Positions 1 to 12,343 of a stretch of DNA of 64,000 nucleotides are shown piece after piece; within the stretch, counting starts at the first letter, position 1; each line of letters opens with the position of its first letter. Source of the DNA: Ceratorhiza oryzae-sativae (Eukaryota; Basidiomycota; Agaricomycetes; Cantharellales; Ceratobasidiaceae); assembly GCA_030998015.1 (NCBI GenBank), contig JARWMV010000243.1, positions 1,176,001-1,240,000 on the forward strand, read 5' to 3'. The notes below the pieces were generated by a model that worked only from the letters and a program-made list of their open reading frames with translations, was not told where the DNA came from and did not search any database. The translations under genes were made by a program, and so were the position numbers.

Positions 1-1250
1 AACTGCGGTATGAATGGGGTCGAGAATGGCAGCCTTGAGGGTGTGGGGAGGAGACATGTAGTAGGCGATCCCAGACTTGGCCATGAGTTGTTGCGAATCC
101 TCCAAAGGCTCCCAGACACCAAGGAGGCGAACGAGGAAGTTCTCGGGGAAGCGGTTGAAGAGCATCTGGCTGAGGATGTACACGTTGCTAGTCAAGGCAC
201 TCTCGAGCATGATGGGCATGTTGCTGGTGTAAAAGAGCTTGACGGGGTAGCTGCCACGTTGGCCACGGAAACGATTGCTCTTGACCGGAATTTCGATGCG
301 GAAGCCTTGGAGGTAGATGACAATGGCAAAGACAACGACGGTCGCAAACAGGTTCATGATGTTGGGAAGGCGCTCCCTCCAGAAGGCCTCCTTGAGCGCG
401 CGGGACTTGTCGTTCCATGTGAAGAGTAGGTGGAATAGCGCGATTATGGCGCCCTCGAATTCGGGACCGCGGCCAGTGTTAATGGTGGTCGGAGAGAACG
501 CCTTCCAAACGATGCTCTCGCAAATGTTGGTCGCAATGAAGAGCGATACACCAGAGCCAAGACCGTACCCCTTTTGAAGGAGCTCATCCAGGAGGATGAC
601 GATCAGAGCTCCGACGACGAGCTGCAGGATGAGAAGCAGGCAGACACCGGCCCCCAGCTCGGACGGCTGTCCATACAGTCCAGTCAGGACATAAACAGTT
701 GCGTGGCCGACAGAGATGATGAGGGCAAACACTGTGCAAAGATTTAGCTATACTGCCACGTGCGCATGAATGACTGATTTTACTCACGCTTTTGAGCGGC
801 CCCAAACAGAGCACGGTCTTCCTTGAGATTAAAATCGATCTCGATGAGGTTCGCGCCCGCAAGCAGCTGCATGATCATGCCAGAAGTGACGATAGGAGAT
901 ATACCGAGCTCCATGAGGGTGCCGCGGTTCGAGGCGAGGATGACTCGCATCCAGTAGAGCGGGTCGGACGAGTCGGACGACATGATGCCGTAGAGAGGGA
1001 CCTGGGAGCAGACCAGGAAGACAAGGAGCGTGACGGCAGTCCATAGGATCTTGTGGTTGAACGGGATCTAGCGCGGGGTCAGCGCCGCGTCTTGGTGCTC
1101 GTGCGCCAGACGTACCTTGCGCTCGGGCGAAGAAACCTCGGGGAGGAGGGGCAGGAACGGCCGGACAAGGTTGAGGAATCGGACTGTGTATGCGAGCTCG
1201 TCGTCAGTTCATGTGTCCACGCTGCGAGTCCCGTACTTACAGCCGCTCAT
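1..1250 (-). CDS. sec61: Sec61 alpha, ER translocon channel subunit (3' end beyond window)
   Basis: Core pore subunit of the Sec61 translocon, which moves secretory and membrane proteins across or into the ER membrane. I read four exons on the minus strand: 1250-1241, 1183-1116, 1067-788 and 731-1, all with GT...AG introns of 48-57 nt. They give 363 continuous codons out of about 475 usual for the family. The N-terminus reads [20 protein letters not shown]; then come the plug and TM2 region around [20 protein letters not shown] and the helix region [18 protein letters not shown], which are near-invariant in eukaryotic Sec61 alpha. The ATG at 1250 is followed after 10 nt by GTAAGT. The last exon is open to position 1 and ends on a complete codon, so the remaining C-terminal third lies outside. 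Identification is from direct recognition of family sequence; exon borders are inferred from frame and consensus sites. Confidence 0.96.
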
Positions 1251-3146
1251 GCTGCTGCCTGAATGTGGTTTGCGGTAGACCGAGTTGCGCGCCTCACTTG
1301 GGGTTTTATTATTATTTGCAAGCGACGTGGCATCCGTGACGCCGTGACAGCGCTCCTCATTTGCACGTGACATAGACTTTCCTACAACCGTGACACTAAT
1401 GCATACGTGTCATCGCTTTGTATTACGTGGCGAATACCTCCAGCGAGAAACTCTAGCATCATCTACGCGCGGGCCTCGAGGTTTCCAGACGCGACCTTGG
1501 CTCACGTACCGATAGCCGTATCCTGAAGCGGGGTATCGAGTCAACATCCGTTGGCTACTTGTGGGGCTAGCACAACTGGCCATGATTTTGACAAGCATAT
1601 AGTCGCTGGTCATGAGTTTGTTTATCACCCTAAAATATTGGCTGTAGAACTACATAAAGATCTAGAGCATCGTTATCCAGGTGGCCGCGATTCGGACGAT
1701 AACCTACCTGGTAATGCCGCGTAGGAGAGTGAGAGGCGAACATGACGCCAGACTATCAAACAATATGCGAAAGATTTGGAACATCAAGCACCTGCGTCAA
1801 GTAGCCTTTGCAGAGTCGGGTAGAGGCCACTTGCTCAACAATAAGCAAATACCTGGGAACAACCCACCACCCGGGATGAGTTTTATCCAAGATTTCAAAT
1901 CCAGCGCTGGGTCGTTTGTCCACCTGGGGTCCTCTTATATGCCCGAAGGACGCCGGTAGTAGCTGGTGTTTTGTTTTGTTTTGGGCTCTCCTGTCTCGAC
2001 AAGAGCCTCTCCACGGCACCCCTTGCTCGACAGATATGTGATCTGCATTCCACGAAATCCGCAAATTTCGGTTTGACATATCCAATACTATGCCTTGGGT
2101 GTGAGCCACCATGCATTATATTGCATATATCCAAAATGACGCAACCCCCCAGTAGTAGGCAAAAAACGAGAGGCAGGGTGGGCGTTTTAGGCTAGCCAAA
2201 ATTGTTTGATCCTGTTGTCCGGGGCCATGTATGCCAAAATCACATATTTAGCTCTGGTGGATTGACGAGAAATCGTCTGTAGAGCTCGCTCATTGTATAC
2301 ATATTGCACTTTGAATCATGTGTTTCTGACTTGTGGTCGAGGACAAACAGGCCAAACAAGTTGTACAAAAGTGTATGAAATCACAAAATTTGTAATACTT
2401 TTTTTAATCGGCCAGTGCACAAGCAACAAAGCGCTTAATCCAGCTCCAAAACTGCTAGAGGCTGACACGTAGACATCAGATCGGAGAAGTGAGCATGGAG
2501 GGGACCGAACCCACGAAGGGTTTTTAGAATGTGCAAACCGAGCCAGCGGCAATAGTTATTGTCCCGCCGGCGGGGTCTTTGCGGTTCGATTGCCCGCCAG
2601 CATCCGGAGTTCTTCGGAGCGTGTAAACAAATCCCAAAATCCAACCGGCGACAATGAAGGATGATCATCGCATCTAGAATGGGCAAAGCGGTCATAAAAC
2701 TTACCGGACGCTCCGTCGCGACGGAATACGAAATGACTCCATCAACCAATACCAAAATCGGCCGGCCCTTGCGCCCACTCACATCCCCACTTAGCCGAGC
2801 AATTTGCACACTAGGCCGATCGGGCAAACATTGAGTCCATAACTTTCACCTACCCCGGGGAACAATACCTGTCCAATGAGACGCATACCTTATCAAGGAT
2901 AAAACGATCCGGCCCGAGCCGGAGGTGAACATCATTTCATTTGAATGATCGAAACATCTCCCGAGACGGTCCCGAAATGAATGTCGATCGAGAGCATTTG
3001 GCAAGTATGAGGCACACCACACGCTTAAAGTCTCCAGATGGCGAATCAGTGGAACAAACTCGATCATGTCGAGCGCCGGGGTTTGCCAGGAGCGTTCAAA
3101 GGTCAATCTATCAAAACTTTGTTGGACGTGAGGGGGGAGATCAATT
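1251..3146. other. Intergenic, no supported gene
   Basis: About 1.9 kb between the sec61 start and the 3' end of the dioxygenase gene. Open frames here (for example 1756-2112 and 2435-2827, minus) have no recognisable domain, no good splice partners and ordinary intergenic composition. The first 150 bases presumably hold the sec61 promoter; I see no clear TATA box. Confidence 0.6.
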
Positions 3147-3206
3147 TCATTTCATCCCAAGCCTGAATAATCGACAAAGATATAGTTGCCACAGACACTT
3201 TGGCAC

Positions 3207-4566
3207 TCACGGCAAATCGGGGCCGCGTGTGGCGAGCAAAATTCGTGTACGGTCCAACAGATCATCCACCTCGACATAGCACCCTTTGAGCCACCGGTTA
3301 GTACCCTCAGCGCCGTCGGTGTCGTGCGGCCCCTTTCTGTCCCAAAAGGCTGTGCGAGCGTGCAGGACGCGGCGGTTATCAAATACCACACACTCGCCTT
3401 CGCCTAGGGTGTGCTCGAATCTACCCTCGGGTCGGGCAAGGAGCTCTGTGTACATTCGGAGGGCCGAGTATAACTCAGGAGGTGCGGTGGCTGGCAGAGG
3501 GGCTTGGAACGGCGGAGAATAGTTGATATGCGCGATGTGCGGTGGGTCCGACGGCTTGCGGTCTGAACGTTGAAGATGCGGAGGCGAAAGTTGGATCGTG
3601 GGGTGGGAGCAGTGAAGGTGATGTCCATCGTTTTCATAGTGGAACGGGATGGGTACGCTAGCGAGGAGGTTAAACGCAGCTCGATCAAGATCCCAAAGAT
3701 CGTTGGCCGCTTTAATGGCGTCAACAAATACTGAAGTGCCACCCTCGACACGGTTCTTGATGCAGTGCAGAAGCTGCAGATGGGGCGGATGCTGCATGTA
3801 CCTATTTCGAATGTGCAATGAGCACGGATTGAACGAATTGGGCAGCTTACAAGAGGTCCATGTGCAAGTCGAGGTTCAAGTTGGTGTAGGCAATATTCGC
3901 GCTACCCGTCAGGTTAACCACATCCCAGAATCGACCGTAAAATGTCTCCCGCACGGGGCCGATCATATTCGCCAGCTCTCCAATCCCCCGTCCTCCCTCG
4001 GGCCCTCTGGTAGTCGTGTGATGCGGGAGTCCACGCACGACAAGGAGGCCATATCGTAGTAACTGGAGGAACCCCGGGAGTGGATCCGCCTTGAGCGATG
4101 CATAGTCGACAAACGGCTCGGCAGGCAGATCAGACACGCTCCACGCTCGAGGTGCAAACACATTGTCGAAATGAGAAGCTGTTCGTGTCTGGCCAGATGG
4201 GTCCGCATATCGCTTCAAAAAGTCGACCGCATACACGGAAGCGTGCCCCTCGTCCGCCCAGTCGACTTTGATGGCTGAACCGTGGTCCACCACGGCGGCC
4301 GCGCGGGGGACTGGGCCGACAAAGTCGCCCGTCCGGACGAGCTTTTGTCTCGTAGAGGGGTGAACACATTGGGGACACTGGCAGCTGTCTCGCAGCCAAT
4401 TGAAGGGGAGGGTGAGCCCGGAACGGGGCAGAGATGTGCCAGACAGATGCAGTGCCGCAGGGTCCTGGCGGAGGACGATGTTGGGACCAGTCGCCAGGGG
4501 GCGAATAGTCGTAATGCCAGGACGCGATGGACCTAGAAGACCACGGGCACGCTGCAGCCGATACAT
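3207..4566 (-). CDS. Gamma-butyrobetaine / trimethyllysine dioxygenase family (Fe(II)/2-oxoglutarate), carnitine pathway
   Basis: Enzymes of this family hydroxylate gamma-butyrobetaine or trimethyllysine in carnitine synthesis, using Fe(II), oxygen and 2-oxoglutarate. Two exons, 4566-3851 and 3801-3207, joined across a 49-nt GT...AG intron, give 436 aa. Residues 56-75 hold the family's N-terminal zinc-binding motif (CQCPQCVH, C62/C64/C67/H69). The catalytic HxD is H235-M-D237, next to the splice junction, and the distal histidine is H386 in RRVLHAR. The C-terminal NRWLKGCYVEVDD segment matches the family's end region. The start at 4566 (MYRLQRARGLLG...) is preferred over the frame-open ATG at 4611 because the basic, Ser/Thr-containing N-terminus resembles a mitochondrial presequence. 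A GTGAGT site overlaps the stop codon; splicing to 3162 would replace the last codon and end at 3147, adding LGMK. Which of the two substrates it uses cannot be decided. Confidence 0.88.
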
Positions 4567-5407
4567 GATAATTATCCTATCGATTCCGTGGCAGAGATCC
4601 GCGCTGCACAAGCTGAACAGAGATATAATCAGAGTTCGACGTCAACGTTGTGGGATGCTTCAGATGAAGCCTAGGACAGAATCGGTGCGACGAAATAACC
4701 CGAAACGGTGTGAGCACACCTGCCACGGATCCAGCCGGGCTCACGTAAGCTGGCGGCGAGCAGCCCGAAAAGCAGACTCGACGCGCAGTGTTGAGTCGCG
4801 TCGTCGAGGGTAATATAGAATAGGGGCATGTTGGACGCGTCGCGTCGCAACCAACATTGAGCTGCGGACGGAGAGGCGATCGCCCCACTCGTCACATCCG
4901 TCACCCCTGATTGCAGTCATATGGAGCATCACGATCACATGGAAGCCCCCCTTTGCGCGGGTTCTCGACCGGCAAAATCATTGATGAGCACTCTCAAACA
5001 AGGGGCATCCCCCTGTTCCTACTCCTAGTCCGATACCGGAGAGAGCGCGTGCTCGCCTGGAGATCGAAGAAGTCGCGAATCCGAGGCGCCCAAGTTCAAA
5101 TTATCCATGGATGCATTCGACAACGCTACACAAACGAACGAACAAGCGAAAGCAACAGCAACGGCGATGAAAAGGAAAGCAGAAGTGGCATAAGGTACAA
5201 AAACAGTGGCAAATACATATACGTACATCATAAATCCAGGTGCACACATACAAACTCATAGATCCTAAATGGGAAACATTTCCCAAATTAGGGCGACAAA
5301 AACAATCCAAGGGTATCATCCAATCGTCGCACAAACGGAACGAACAAGCCATGGGTATCATAGTCGTGACGCGCGTCCCAAACAGCCGGAATGCTTCTCG
5401 CGTGAGA
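4567..5407. other. Intergenic between two minus-strand genes
   Basis: Upstream region of the dioxygenase and downstream region of the homeodomain gene. A purine-rich stretch near 5135-5200 is low-complexity. Open frames here look like chance. Nothing else seen. Confidence 0.5.
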
Positions 5408-6348
5408 TTACCACACACGCTTCACCCCATTCCCAGTGCCTCCAGACCGTAAATCCGCCTCGGGAAACCGATTCTGGGCCCAGGTCGCGAGCCGATCCTG
5501 AAACGACCAGGATGACTCGTGTGTGTCGGGGGCCCATGACCAAGCGGGCGTCTTGGTTTCTGGCCGGGGCTCCATGGGTGTCGTGATCTCGGCGACGGAG
5601 AGGCGACGGTTTCGGCTGGGCGGGGGTGATTCGAGCTCGGACGCGACCGACTCGGCGTCATCGTCGTAGGCAAGGTCAGGAAGCGAGGCGGGAGAGTCGG
5701 GAGACGGAGAGCTGTGGCGGGGCGGAAGCGAGAGCCTGGGGGGTGGTGGCAGGCTGTGCTCGGGATGAACGGGGGCAGTGGAAATGAGCTCGATCGGGGA
5801 AATGAGTCGGACACGAGACGGGACTGCATAGGGCCGTGTCCGTGTCGATCGAGGGACGTACTCGGTGTCGTCGGAAACCTCGGAGCGCGCCGAGTCGATG
5901 GACGGTTCGCGAGGCAGGCGACGGGCCGGAGGAGACATCTTGGACGGTCGTGGCGGCAGAGGCACGGCAGCGAGCGCCACGGGCGAGAGGGACATGTTCG
6001 AGGGCGCCACTTTGCCGCGCTCTGCAATGACGAGCGCTGGGGCGCGTGCGTCCGAGTAGCCAATGCCGCTCTCGCGCAGTTTCTGGCGTTTGTTCTGGCA
6101 CCAGACCTGGACCTGTCGCTCAGTCCTGGACCATTGGATGAGCGCAAATGAAACGGGAGCATGCGAGCGACCTACACGTTGAGGCGGTTGGCCATTGCGA
6201 CGCGTTCGTCCTTGGTTGGGAAGCAGACGATGCGGGTGTGGAAGAGCATGTCGAGCAGGAGCTCAAAGTCGTCCTGCGAGGGCTGCCAGCGGGTGTCCTG
6301 GGGGCCGGAGGAGAGGCGTTTGCCACGGGAGGCACGGTAGCAGGGCAT
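5408..6348 (-). CDS. Homeodomain transcription factor, divergent
   Basis: Two exons, 6348-6176 and 6125-5408, separated by a 50-nt intron, encode about 296 aa. Residues 19-76 form a homeodomain: helix 1 and 2 region RWQPSQDDFELLLDMLFHTR, then helix 3 with VQVWCQNKRQKLR. The intron falls inside the homeodomain, just before helix 3. The recognition helix keeps W48, Q50, N51 and R53 (standard numbering) but has Cys at the usually aromatic position 49 and Lys at 52. The rest, residues 80-296, is Pro/Ser/Arg-rich and probably disordered, ending in a short aromatic C-terminus (GNGVKRVW). The start at 6348 follows a TATA-like stretch near 6391. It is transcribed divergently from the F-box gene across 384 bp. 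A nuclear DNA-binding regulator is expected; its targets are unknown. Confidence 0.85.
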
Positions 6349-6732
6349 GGTGGAGAGGATGTCGATGGCGAAATGAACAGCGCGGGCCTCTATATAACAC
6401 AGGAAGCAGCGAAAAAGCAAGACCGGTGCAACAATGAGAGCCGGTATCATGTCCCGGGATGGACGCCTCCCGAGATGAAAGCAATAGGGGCTGGTCACGT
6501 GGGTCCATTGTTCGGCGAGCTTTTGCCCCCGGAATGAGTGTTGCAGCGCAGGGGCCGCTCACGTGGGTGCTTTGTCTAGCGTCTCCGTGTTGCTCGTCTC
6601 GGTTGCCAATTCGCGGGGACAGCTTCGCCAGCCTCAACGGGCGTCGCCGATGCGCCAGCCCCCGTCGCACCGTCGCAGGGCTGCGCGGTGCAGTGCGCGG
6701 CAGTCCGGGGGGCCAGCCAGCAGTCACGTGCC
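6349..6732. promoter_or_regulatory. Shared divergent promoter with three CACGTG boxes
   Basis: The 384 bp between the homeodomain and F-box start codons contains CACGTG palindromes at 6496-6501, 6560-6565 and 6725-6730, the last ending two bases before the F-box ATG. CACGTG is the classic E-box bound by bHLH proteins. A TATATAA stretch lies at 6391-6397. Use by either gene is inferred from position only. Confidence 0.45.
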
Positions 6733-8514
6733 ATGCCCCGCATCGAGTCGCTCCCGTTCGACGTGGTGCATACAGTGGTCGCCCAGCTCGGCGCAGGCGA
6801 TCTGCCGGCCGTTGCGCTCGTCTGCCGGCTCTTTTGTGCCGTTGCCACCCCCAGAATATACACCCACGTCCGCTACACCCCGCAGCTCGCGAAACAGCAC
6901 GGCCAAGTACGCACACACACACACGCATGTCCGCTGGCCGCTACTGAGCATCCCAGATCATCTCGCCCTTTGACTTGCTCGCCGCCCGTGCCGAGCTTCT
7001 GGCCCATCTCAAGGCCCTCGGTGCGTGCAATTTCATTTATCTCGAATTCTTGTCTCGACCGCATGCGCAGACATCCGCGCGCTCCCACTGTACAAGGGCG
7101 TCCCCCACCCGCAATTCACTCGCGCCTGTCTCCATGTGGTCGCCCGCGCACCGTTCCTTGCGTCCTTTACCTGGTCGGGCACTAGCGCCAGTGCGTCCCT
7201 GCTTCCCAGCATTCTCCCTCTCCTGGCCGCCAGCCAAGCCGACTCCGTTGGTCCGACAACTCTCGGACCGGTCAATAGACCGCCACTCGCGCGGCTCTCC
7301 ATCACGGACGACTGTCTGTCGCCTAGCGACGCACAATTAATTCCTCGGCTCGGCCCAGTCGAGCATATTGCTTTCTACAAACCATCCACCGGCGCCATAC
7401 GGGCACTTGTCGACTGGATCGCGCCTTCCTCCGACTCGGACCTGTCTCCCACACGCTTACACACGACTTTGTCGCAAGCACATGCGCTTCAACCGGAGCT
7501 GCTCGTCCGGATTCTCGACCGTGCATCGACGCTTCGATCGCTCAACATCACTGATAGTGTTCATGTCTCTCACAAGGCCCTCTTTTGTGTCCTCCAAGAA
7601 ACCCAGCCAGTCCTCGAGTCCCTGAGTTTCACACTGTCCGACGACTGGAACGATGCAGACTTTCCTCCCATCCCCACCCTGAGGCATATCACTGTCGCGA
7701 TCAACCCACCCCAGGAGCCGCTGCCCGACCGCTACACCGATGCGCCAACCGACCCGCTGACTCAGCGGCTTTTTCGTGGAATGCTCAACGCAATCCCCCA
7801 GGCCACGCTGCATGTGCGTAATTTCGAGCACTACCTGCTCCAATCGCTCCACACTCACCACTCATGTGTTATGGTCCACCAGTCGATGACACTTCGGCTC
7901 TCTTCGCGGCGCTCGCTCACCGACAAAACTGTCAAACTCCTCATCACACAGCACGGCCCCACGCTGCGCCGGCTCAATCTCTTCAAGTTGGGGCTTTCGG
8001 CTGCTGCGGTTGGGGCTGTGCTTCGCAGAGTACCGAGCCTGGAGCAACTCAGTGTTGAACTGCCTTTGGAGGAAATCGTACGTAAAATCGTTTCGATTGG
8101 CTTTTTTTTTTATTGCGACTTAAGCTTTATGCGGTTCTCGTCGGACCTGTTTCGTAGGAGATGCTAATCAGCGCCCTTGCCAACGCATCCCATCTTCACA
8201 CCCTCATCGACACGTCCCCTATTCCAACCACACCCACCTCAACTCGGGCCCAGCCCCGACGACAGCCCAGACCGGGCAAGTCGAGCACCCCAAATCGAGG
8301 TCTGACGCGCGTCCAAGCTGCGCAGCTTTTACAGGCTGGGCCTGTGCTCGTCAGTATCATGTCGCAGGGAAGAAACTGGACGGTGCGCGCCGAGTTGCGG
8401 CTCATGATGCGTGCGCAAACACTAATTTACTGGATTTAGAAAGAGTGCGTCTGGTCTTCGGGTCGATGTGAAACGGTTGTGTTGATGCGGAGGATGCGCA
8501 TGGCTGGGCATTGA
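6733..8514 (+). CDS. F-box protein with leucine-rich-like C-terminal region
   Basis: Likely a substrate adaptor of an SCF-type ubiquitin ligase. Exons are 6733-6906, 6957-7020, 7071-8077, 8158-8382 and 8440-8514, giving about 514 aa. Residues 1-45 carry an F-box (ESLPFDVVHTVVAQLGAGDLPAVALVCRLF region), usually the Skp1-binding helix set. The middle of the protein has irregular leucine-rich segments such as LRSLNITDSV and LRRLNLFKLGLS, consistent with degenerate LRRs common in fungal F-box proteins. The first intron has a (CA)n run. The end is uncertain: without the last 57-nt intron (8383-8439, phase 0) the frame stops at TAG 8437-8439; with it, it runs to 8514. I prefer the spliced form because GTGCGC and TTTAG fit the sites of the other introns. 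Substrate unknown. Confidence 0.8.
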
Positions 8515-8780
8515 GTTGGTATTGACCAGATAGGACACGTGCCCACGCTCGGGAAGATATTCCAGGGAATATCCAACTGTGCGTTGACGCTTGTGTCCCT
8601 AGGATGATGGGAAAGCCCAAGAGTTGCCCAGTAAATAGTCTATTCAATCAACACATGAACATGTTACACGGCTTATGGCGATCCCATTGTATTGGTACAA
8701 ACAAAAGGTACATCACATCAGTCCACACGGGAAGGAAAGAAACAAGGATATTGCTGACATAGGGACACATAATGTTCACA
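8515..8780. other. Short convergent intergenic gap
   Basis: 3' flanks of the F-box gene and of the minus-strand membrane protein gene. No gene seen. Confidence 0.5.
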
Positions 8781-11480
8781 TCAAATTGCATGTGGCCTAT
8801 CTCCAGCAAACGGATCGCTGCTCGTGCTAGGGGGTCGGTATGGCGCCAGGCTCCGCCTCACAAACTCTCCTTCGTATCGCCCCAAAACCTCGCTATCTTG
8901 CCAGCGCCCGCTTCCCTCGCCCAATGCTTTCTCCTCGGCGGCTAAGCCACTCAGTGTTGGTACTCCTTCCTTTCCGTCGGACACCTTGCGGCCCCAGCCT
9001 TCCACATTCGAGCCGGGACGACCCGCCCTGGGGTTCGCAGGCAGTCCCAGCGGCACACGTGTCGGGGTTCCAGGTAAGCTGGGCGCCGTCCTGGTCGGTG
9101 TCCCAGCCCCGGGGAACCTGAGCGTTGATTGACCAAGCTCAGGTGAAGGCGGATGCATAGACGCATACGGCACGTGGGCTGACCAAGGCGAACGTGGCGA
9201 CGTGTTGCCTTCCACCTCTACCCGAGCGCTCATGTAGTCGTTCCCTACCGCCGAGATCTCTGGTGTGCGAGAAATCACCGTGCTCTGGCTCGTCGAGGCA
9301 GGAACGACCATATCTCCACGGGACCGTCGCATCCAGTTCCGCTCGACCTCACGCCTCACGATTTCAGACGCTTCAGTCCGTTCAGTCAAGCGGTCTGGCC
9401 GTCGAAAGCGTTCTGGACTTTTGGTGTTGGGCGCTGTGGCGATCGCTGTGCTGGTCAGATCGGACATGGGCGAGGAGCGGGCGCTCGACTGCGGAGATCC
9501 CGGAACATAATCCACCATAGGATCGGCAGTCTCGGGGAACAGAGCGCTATGCGCCTCAACAGCGACCTCCTCTCCAGAATCAGTCTTGGGGATGCTCGGT
9601 CGCCTCTCTTGCTCGTTTGGGACAATGATGGTTCCGCGTGGGGTATGGGGTGGAACCGGTTTGCGTCGAGAAGAAGAGCTCAAGACAGACGTAACAGACT
9701 CTTCAGTATCGGTGCGTGCATGTGTCCGGATGTGTTCTCGCGAGTGTTGCCGAGACGATGGTGGTTCGCTCTCTTCTTCTACCGCGTAGGCTAGCTGAGT
9801 GGGCCCACGCCGAATGACGCGTGGCGGAAGCCCGGGAAATGGTGGACCGAGGTCACGAGCTCCTTCGAGCGAGTCGTTCAGGCTATTGGTAGACCGCGTT
9901 GCAGAGCGTTGGATTGACCCGATTTGCAGCGTGGATTGCCTAGGTGGGGATTCTCGAGCGGGTTGTGGTAGCGGAGGGAGACTGGTCATGCTAGAAGTGG
10001 CAGACTGGGTCGCAGTAACCCCAGCCAAGACAGCAATGTCTGGAATGGTGATAGACGCAAGACGGGTGCCAGATCGTTTCTCGGAAAGAGTCCTTGATCG
10101 CGCCGGGGTTGCGGCTGTGGTCGAATGGCCACCATGCCCAATCACACTCGTTCTCCTCGAAACGATACTGTTAGATCGGATTGACCGGGTTGTGAATTTT
10201 GAAGAGTCGGGTAGTTCCAGTCCAGAGAACCTCATTTGCAGCACTGGCGCGCTCTTCTGGTCGTACATGACTGTAACTCGAGTCTGAGTTGTGCTGTTTG
10301 TGAACGGGGGGTCACCACCGGGTGTCGGATTGGCAGGGCGAAAAGCGCTAGAAGCTGCACGAGGCATATCGTAAAATGCTGTTGCGTTTGGAGTCAGTTG
10401 GGCAAAAGTGCTGAGACGGGGGTTCGAAATGAGGGCACGGATGCCGCCGGCGCGGACCCTGCCATCAGCCATGACTGTTGTACCGTCTTCGAGATTCGAG
10501 AATCCATCGCTCGAGCCCCGAACGAGGCTGTAAAGCAGAAAGCCTCGAGACAGGATACGCAAAATTCGTCTGACGAGAACTGAAACGAACCCTTGGGGTG
10601 CAAAGGCCAGGAAAGTTTCGGCAGCACCTAGGCATAAAGCCAATGCCAGCCAGGATAACCCTCGAACACCCTGTTCATCGCCGAGATAGGAGTGGCTGGT
10701 ATGCGAGTTGCTACGGTTACGGCTCACGGGTGGCCGCGAGGCAATCTCAAACAGCGGTGGAGGCTGACTCCATACACGGGATATGTGCCACGTGCAGAGT
10801 AAAAAAATCAAGAGTTGAAAAACGCCTAGCAGAACAACGGTCGAGATGGTGAAAGCGAGCGAAAGCGTTCTGGAATATGCCGAGTTGAAACCGATCTCTG
10901 GAACCGCGCCAGAGGGAGTTTGGCGAGCACGATATGCGACTCCGAGCAGTGATCCGAGTTCATTCGTCATCGCGACAGGAGGGATGAGGGAAAAGATGGT
11001 GAATTGGAATACGGTCCGAAGTGAGGTGGGCGTAATTAGGGGCAGGAGGTCGGCTCGGGTCAAGAGGAAGAGAAATGACATATATAAAAGGATGGGTACG
11101 ACCGAAAGTGCACCTGCACCAGGAGATCAGTATTATGATGAATAAGTGTGAGTCTGGCCTACCAATTGCCCTATCAAAGGGAGCAAAGATCAACAGAGAG
11201 ATGTTATTCCGAACGATATCGTGAGATGCAAAGTCCAACGCAGTGAGGATCAGAAATATCCACGCTTCGGCGACAAGCAGCCAGCGTTTTCTGAGGCTGG
11301 GATGAGTCAAATCTTAGCGATCATGTGGTCGACTCACCGTCCGTTTCTCCATACGGCCCGAATCAAAAAGAGCGAAACGATTGCTTCTATAGCTGGGGGT
11401 ATCAGCAGAACGATTGACTGTGTTCGCGAGATCCCGGCGCAGCGTAGGGTGGCGGGGAGGGAGAGACAGAGGGCGCTCAT
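8781..11480 (-). CDS. Multi-pass membrane protein with long disordered C-terminal tail (unknown function)
   Basis: Three exons (11480-11338, 11296-11163, 11113-8781) joined by 40-nt and 49-nt introns encode about 869 aa. I do not recognise the family. The N-terminal 290 residues hold about seven hydrophobic segments (near 22-43, 53-70, 92-111, 122-141, 176-200, 245-265 and 268-289), so a seven-pass membrane protein is plausible. Residues 300-869 are rich in Ser, Pro, Thr and Arg, with many SP/TP and RxxS sites, and look like a cytosolic, phosphorylatable tail. A 91-codon open frame upstream (11510-11785, minus) also contains hydrophobic segments and could be a missed 5' exon, but no consensus donor joins it. 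The start at 11480 follows an in-frame stop, so the model is self-consistent. A sensor or receptor role is conceivable but not shown. Confidence 0.7.
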
Positions 11481-12343
11481 GCGACTCAGGAATAGCAATC
11501 AAGAGCAGATCAGAGGGCGGCAGTAAGAGTGTGATTGACCAGCAGCAACACAAGCATCGGGCCGGCCGCGGCAGAGAACGAACGAGTGGGGTGGAAAAGA
11601 GCGAAAACAACAGGCCAGCTGTGGTGCAGCACACAGATGAAGACGGGTTCAGGAATCCACCTCGTCGTCATGGCGCCTACTGTTGTCCACGCGGCCAAAT
11701 AGACCCGTGGGTGAGCAAAGGCGTTGCCTTGCTGCTCAACGCGGGTATTGACAATGGTGGGTACAACGTTTTGAAGAGCACAATCTAGCCATGAACAACG
11801 CAGACGCTGGCGGAATCCAATGCACCAAAGGTCACTCGAGCGCTGTATTGCTCAGATCATCAGGGTCCAAAGGGTTTGGAAGCTGCCAGAAAAGGTCTGT
11901 TGGATATTTCATTTGGCACAAACATATAGTTTTAGAGGGCAGGGATAATTGCTATCGCATCTCAATGAGAGTGCGAGGCAGTATATGAACACTTCGGGGG
12001 GTCGTGCGTGTTTCTATGTCCGAAAGGCAGTCAAATGGGCGTGGCTCCTGCGCTTGAGTGCTGTCACACCTCGGTTGTCGGCTGCTGATCACCAGCAGAG
12101 ACAAGGGAGCTTGTCGTGCAGATACCGACAATAAATGTGGTTGGGTGACGGTGTGCCAGAGCTAGTTGTAGTAGGCGGGATCCCATCTGGGCATTATGAC
12201 GCGGCTCTGGTCCAAGTCGCATCTGATTGGTTCGGAGCTCCAGCGGTAAACTGACAGCGGACCACGCCAATCAAACGCAAGCGACGAGCGCACTCGTAGA
12301 AAAAAAAACCTCCCCCAGGCTTGGCCACCGCCCGAACCCAAAC
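11481..12343. other. Divergent intergenic region between membrane protein and VIT genes
   Basis: Promoter regions of both genes. A hydrophobic minus-strand frame at 11510-11785 is the only notable content; see the membrane-protein entry. No TATA box stands out. A poly-A run lies at 12300-12308, about 40 bases before the VIT start. Confidence 0.5.

Noticed and set aside
2470..2620. GGTTCG-containing stretches resembling tRNA T-arms on both strands
   Set aside because: Neither has a pairing T stem or a matching acceptor stem, so no tRNA gene is supported.
5422..6162. Long alternative minus-strand frame over the homeodomain gene
   Set aside because: It is a shadow in another frame of a GC-rich gene, with Pro/Arg/Ser composition and no domain; the spliced homeodomain frame explains the region.
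9799..10287. Plus-strand open frames opposite the membrane protein tail
   Set aside because: Antisense shadows of a long, low-complexity, GC-rich coding exon; no motifs or splice partners.
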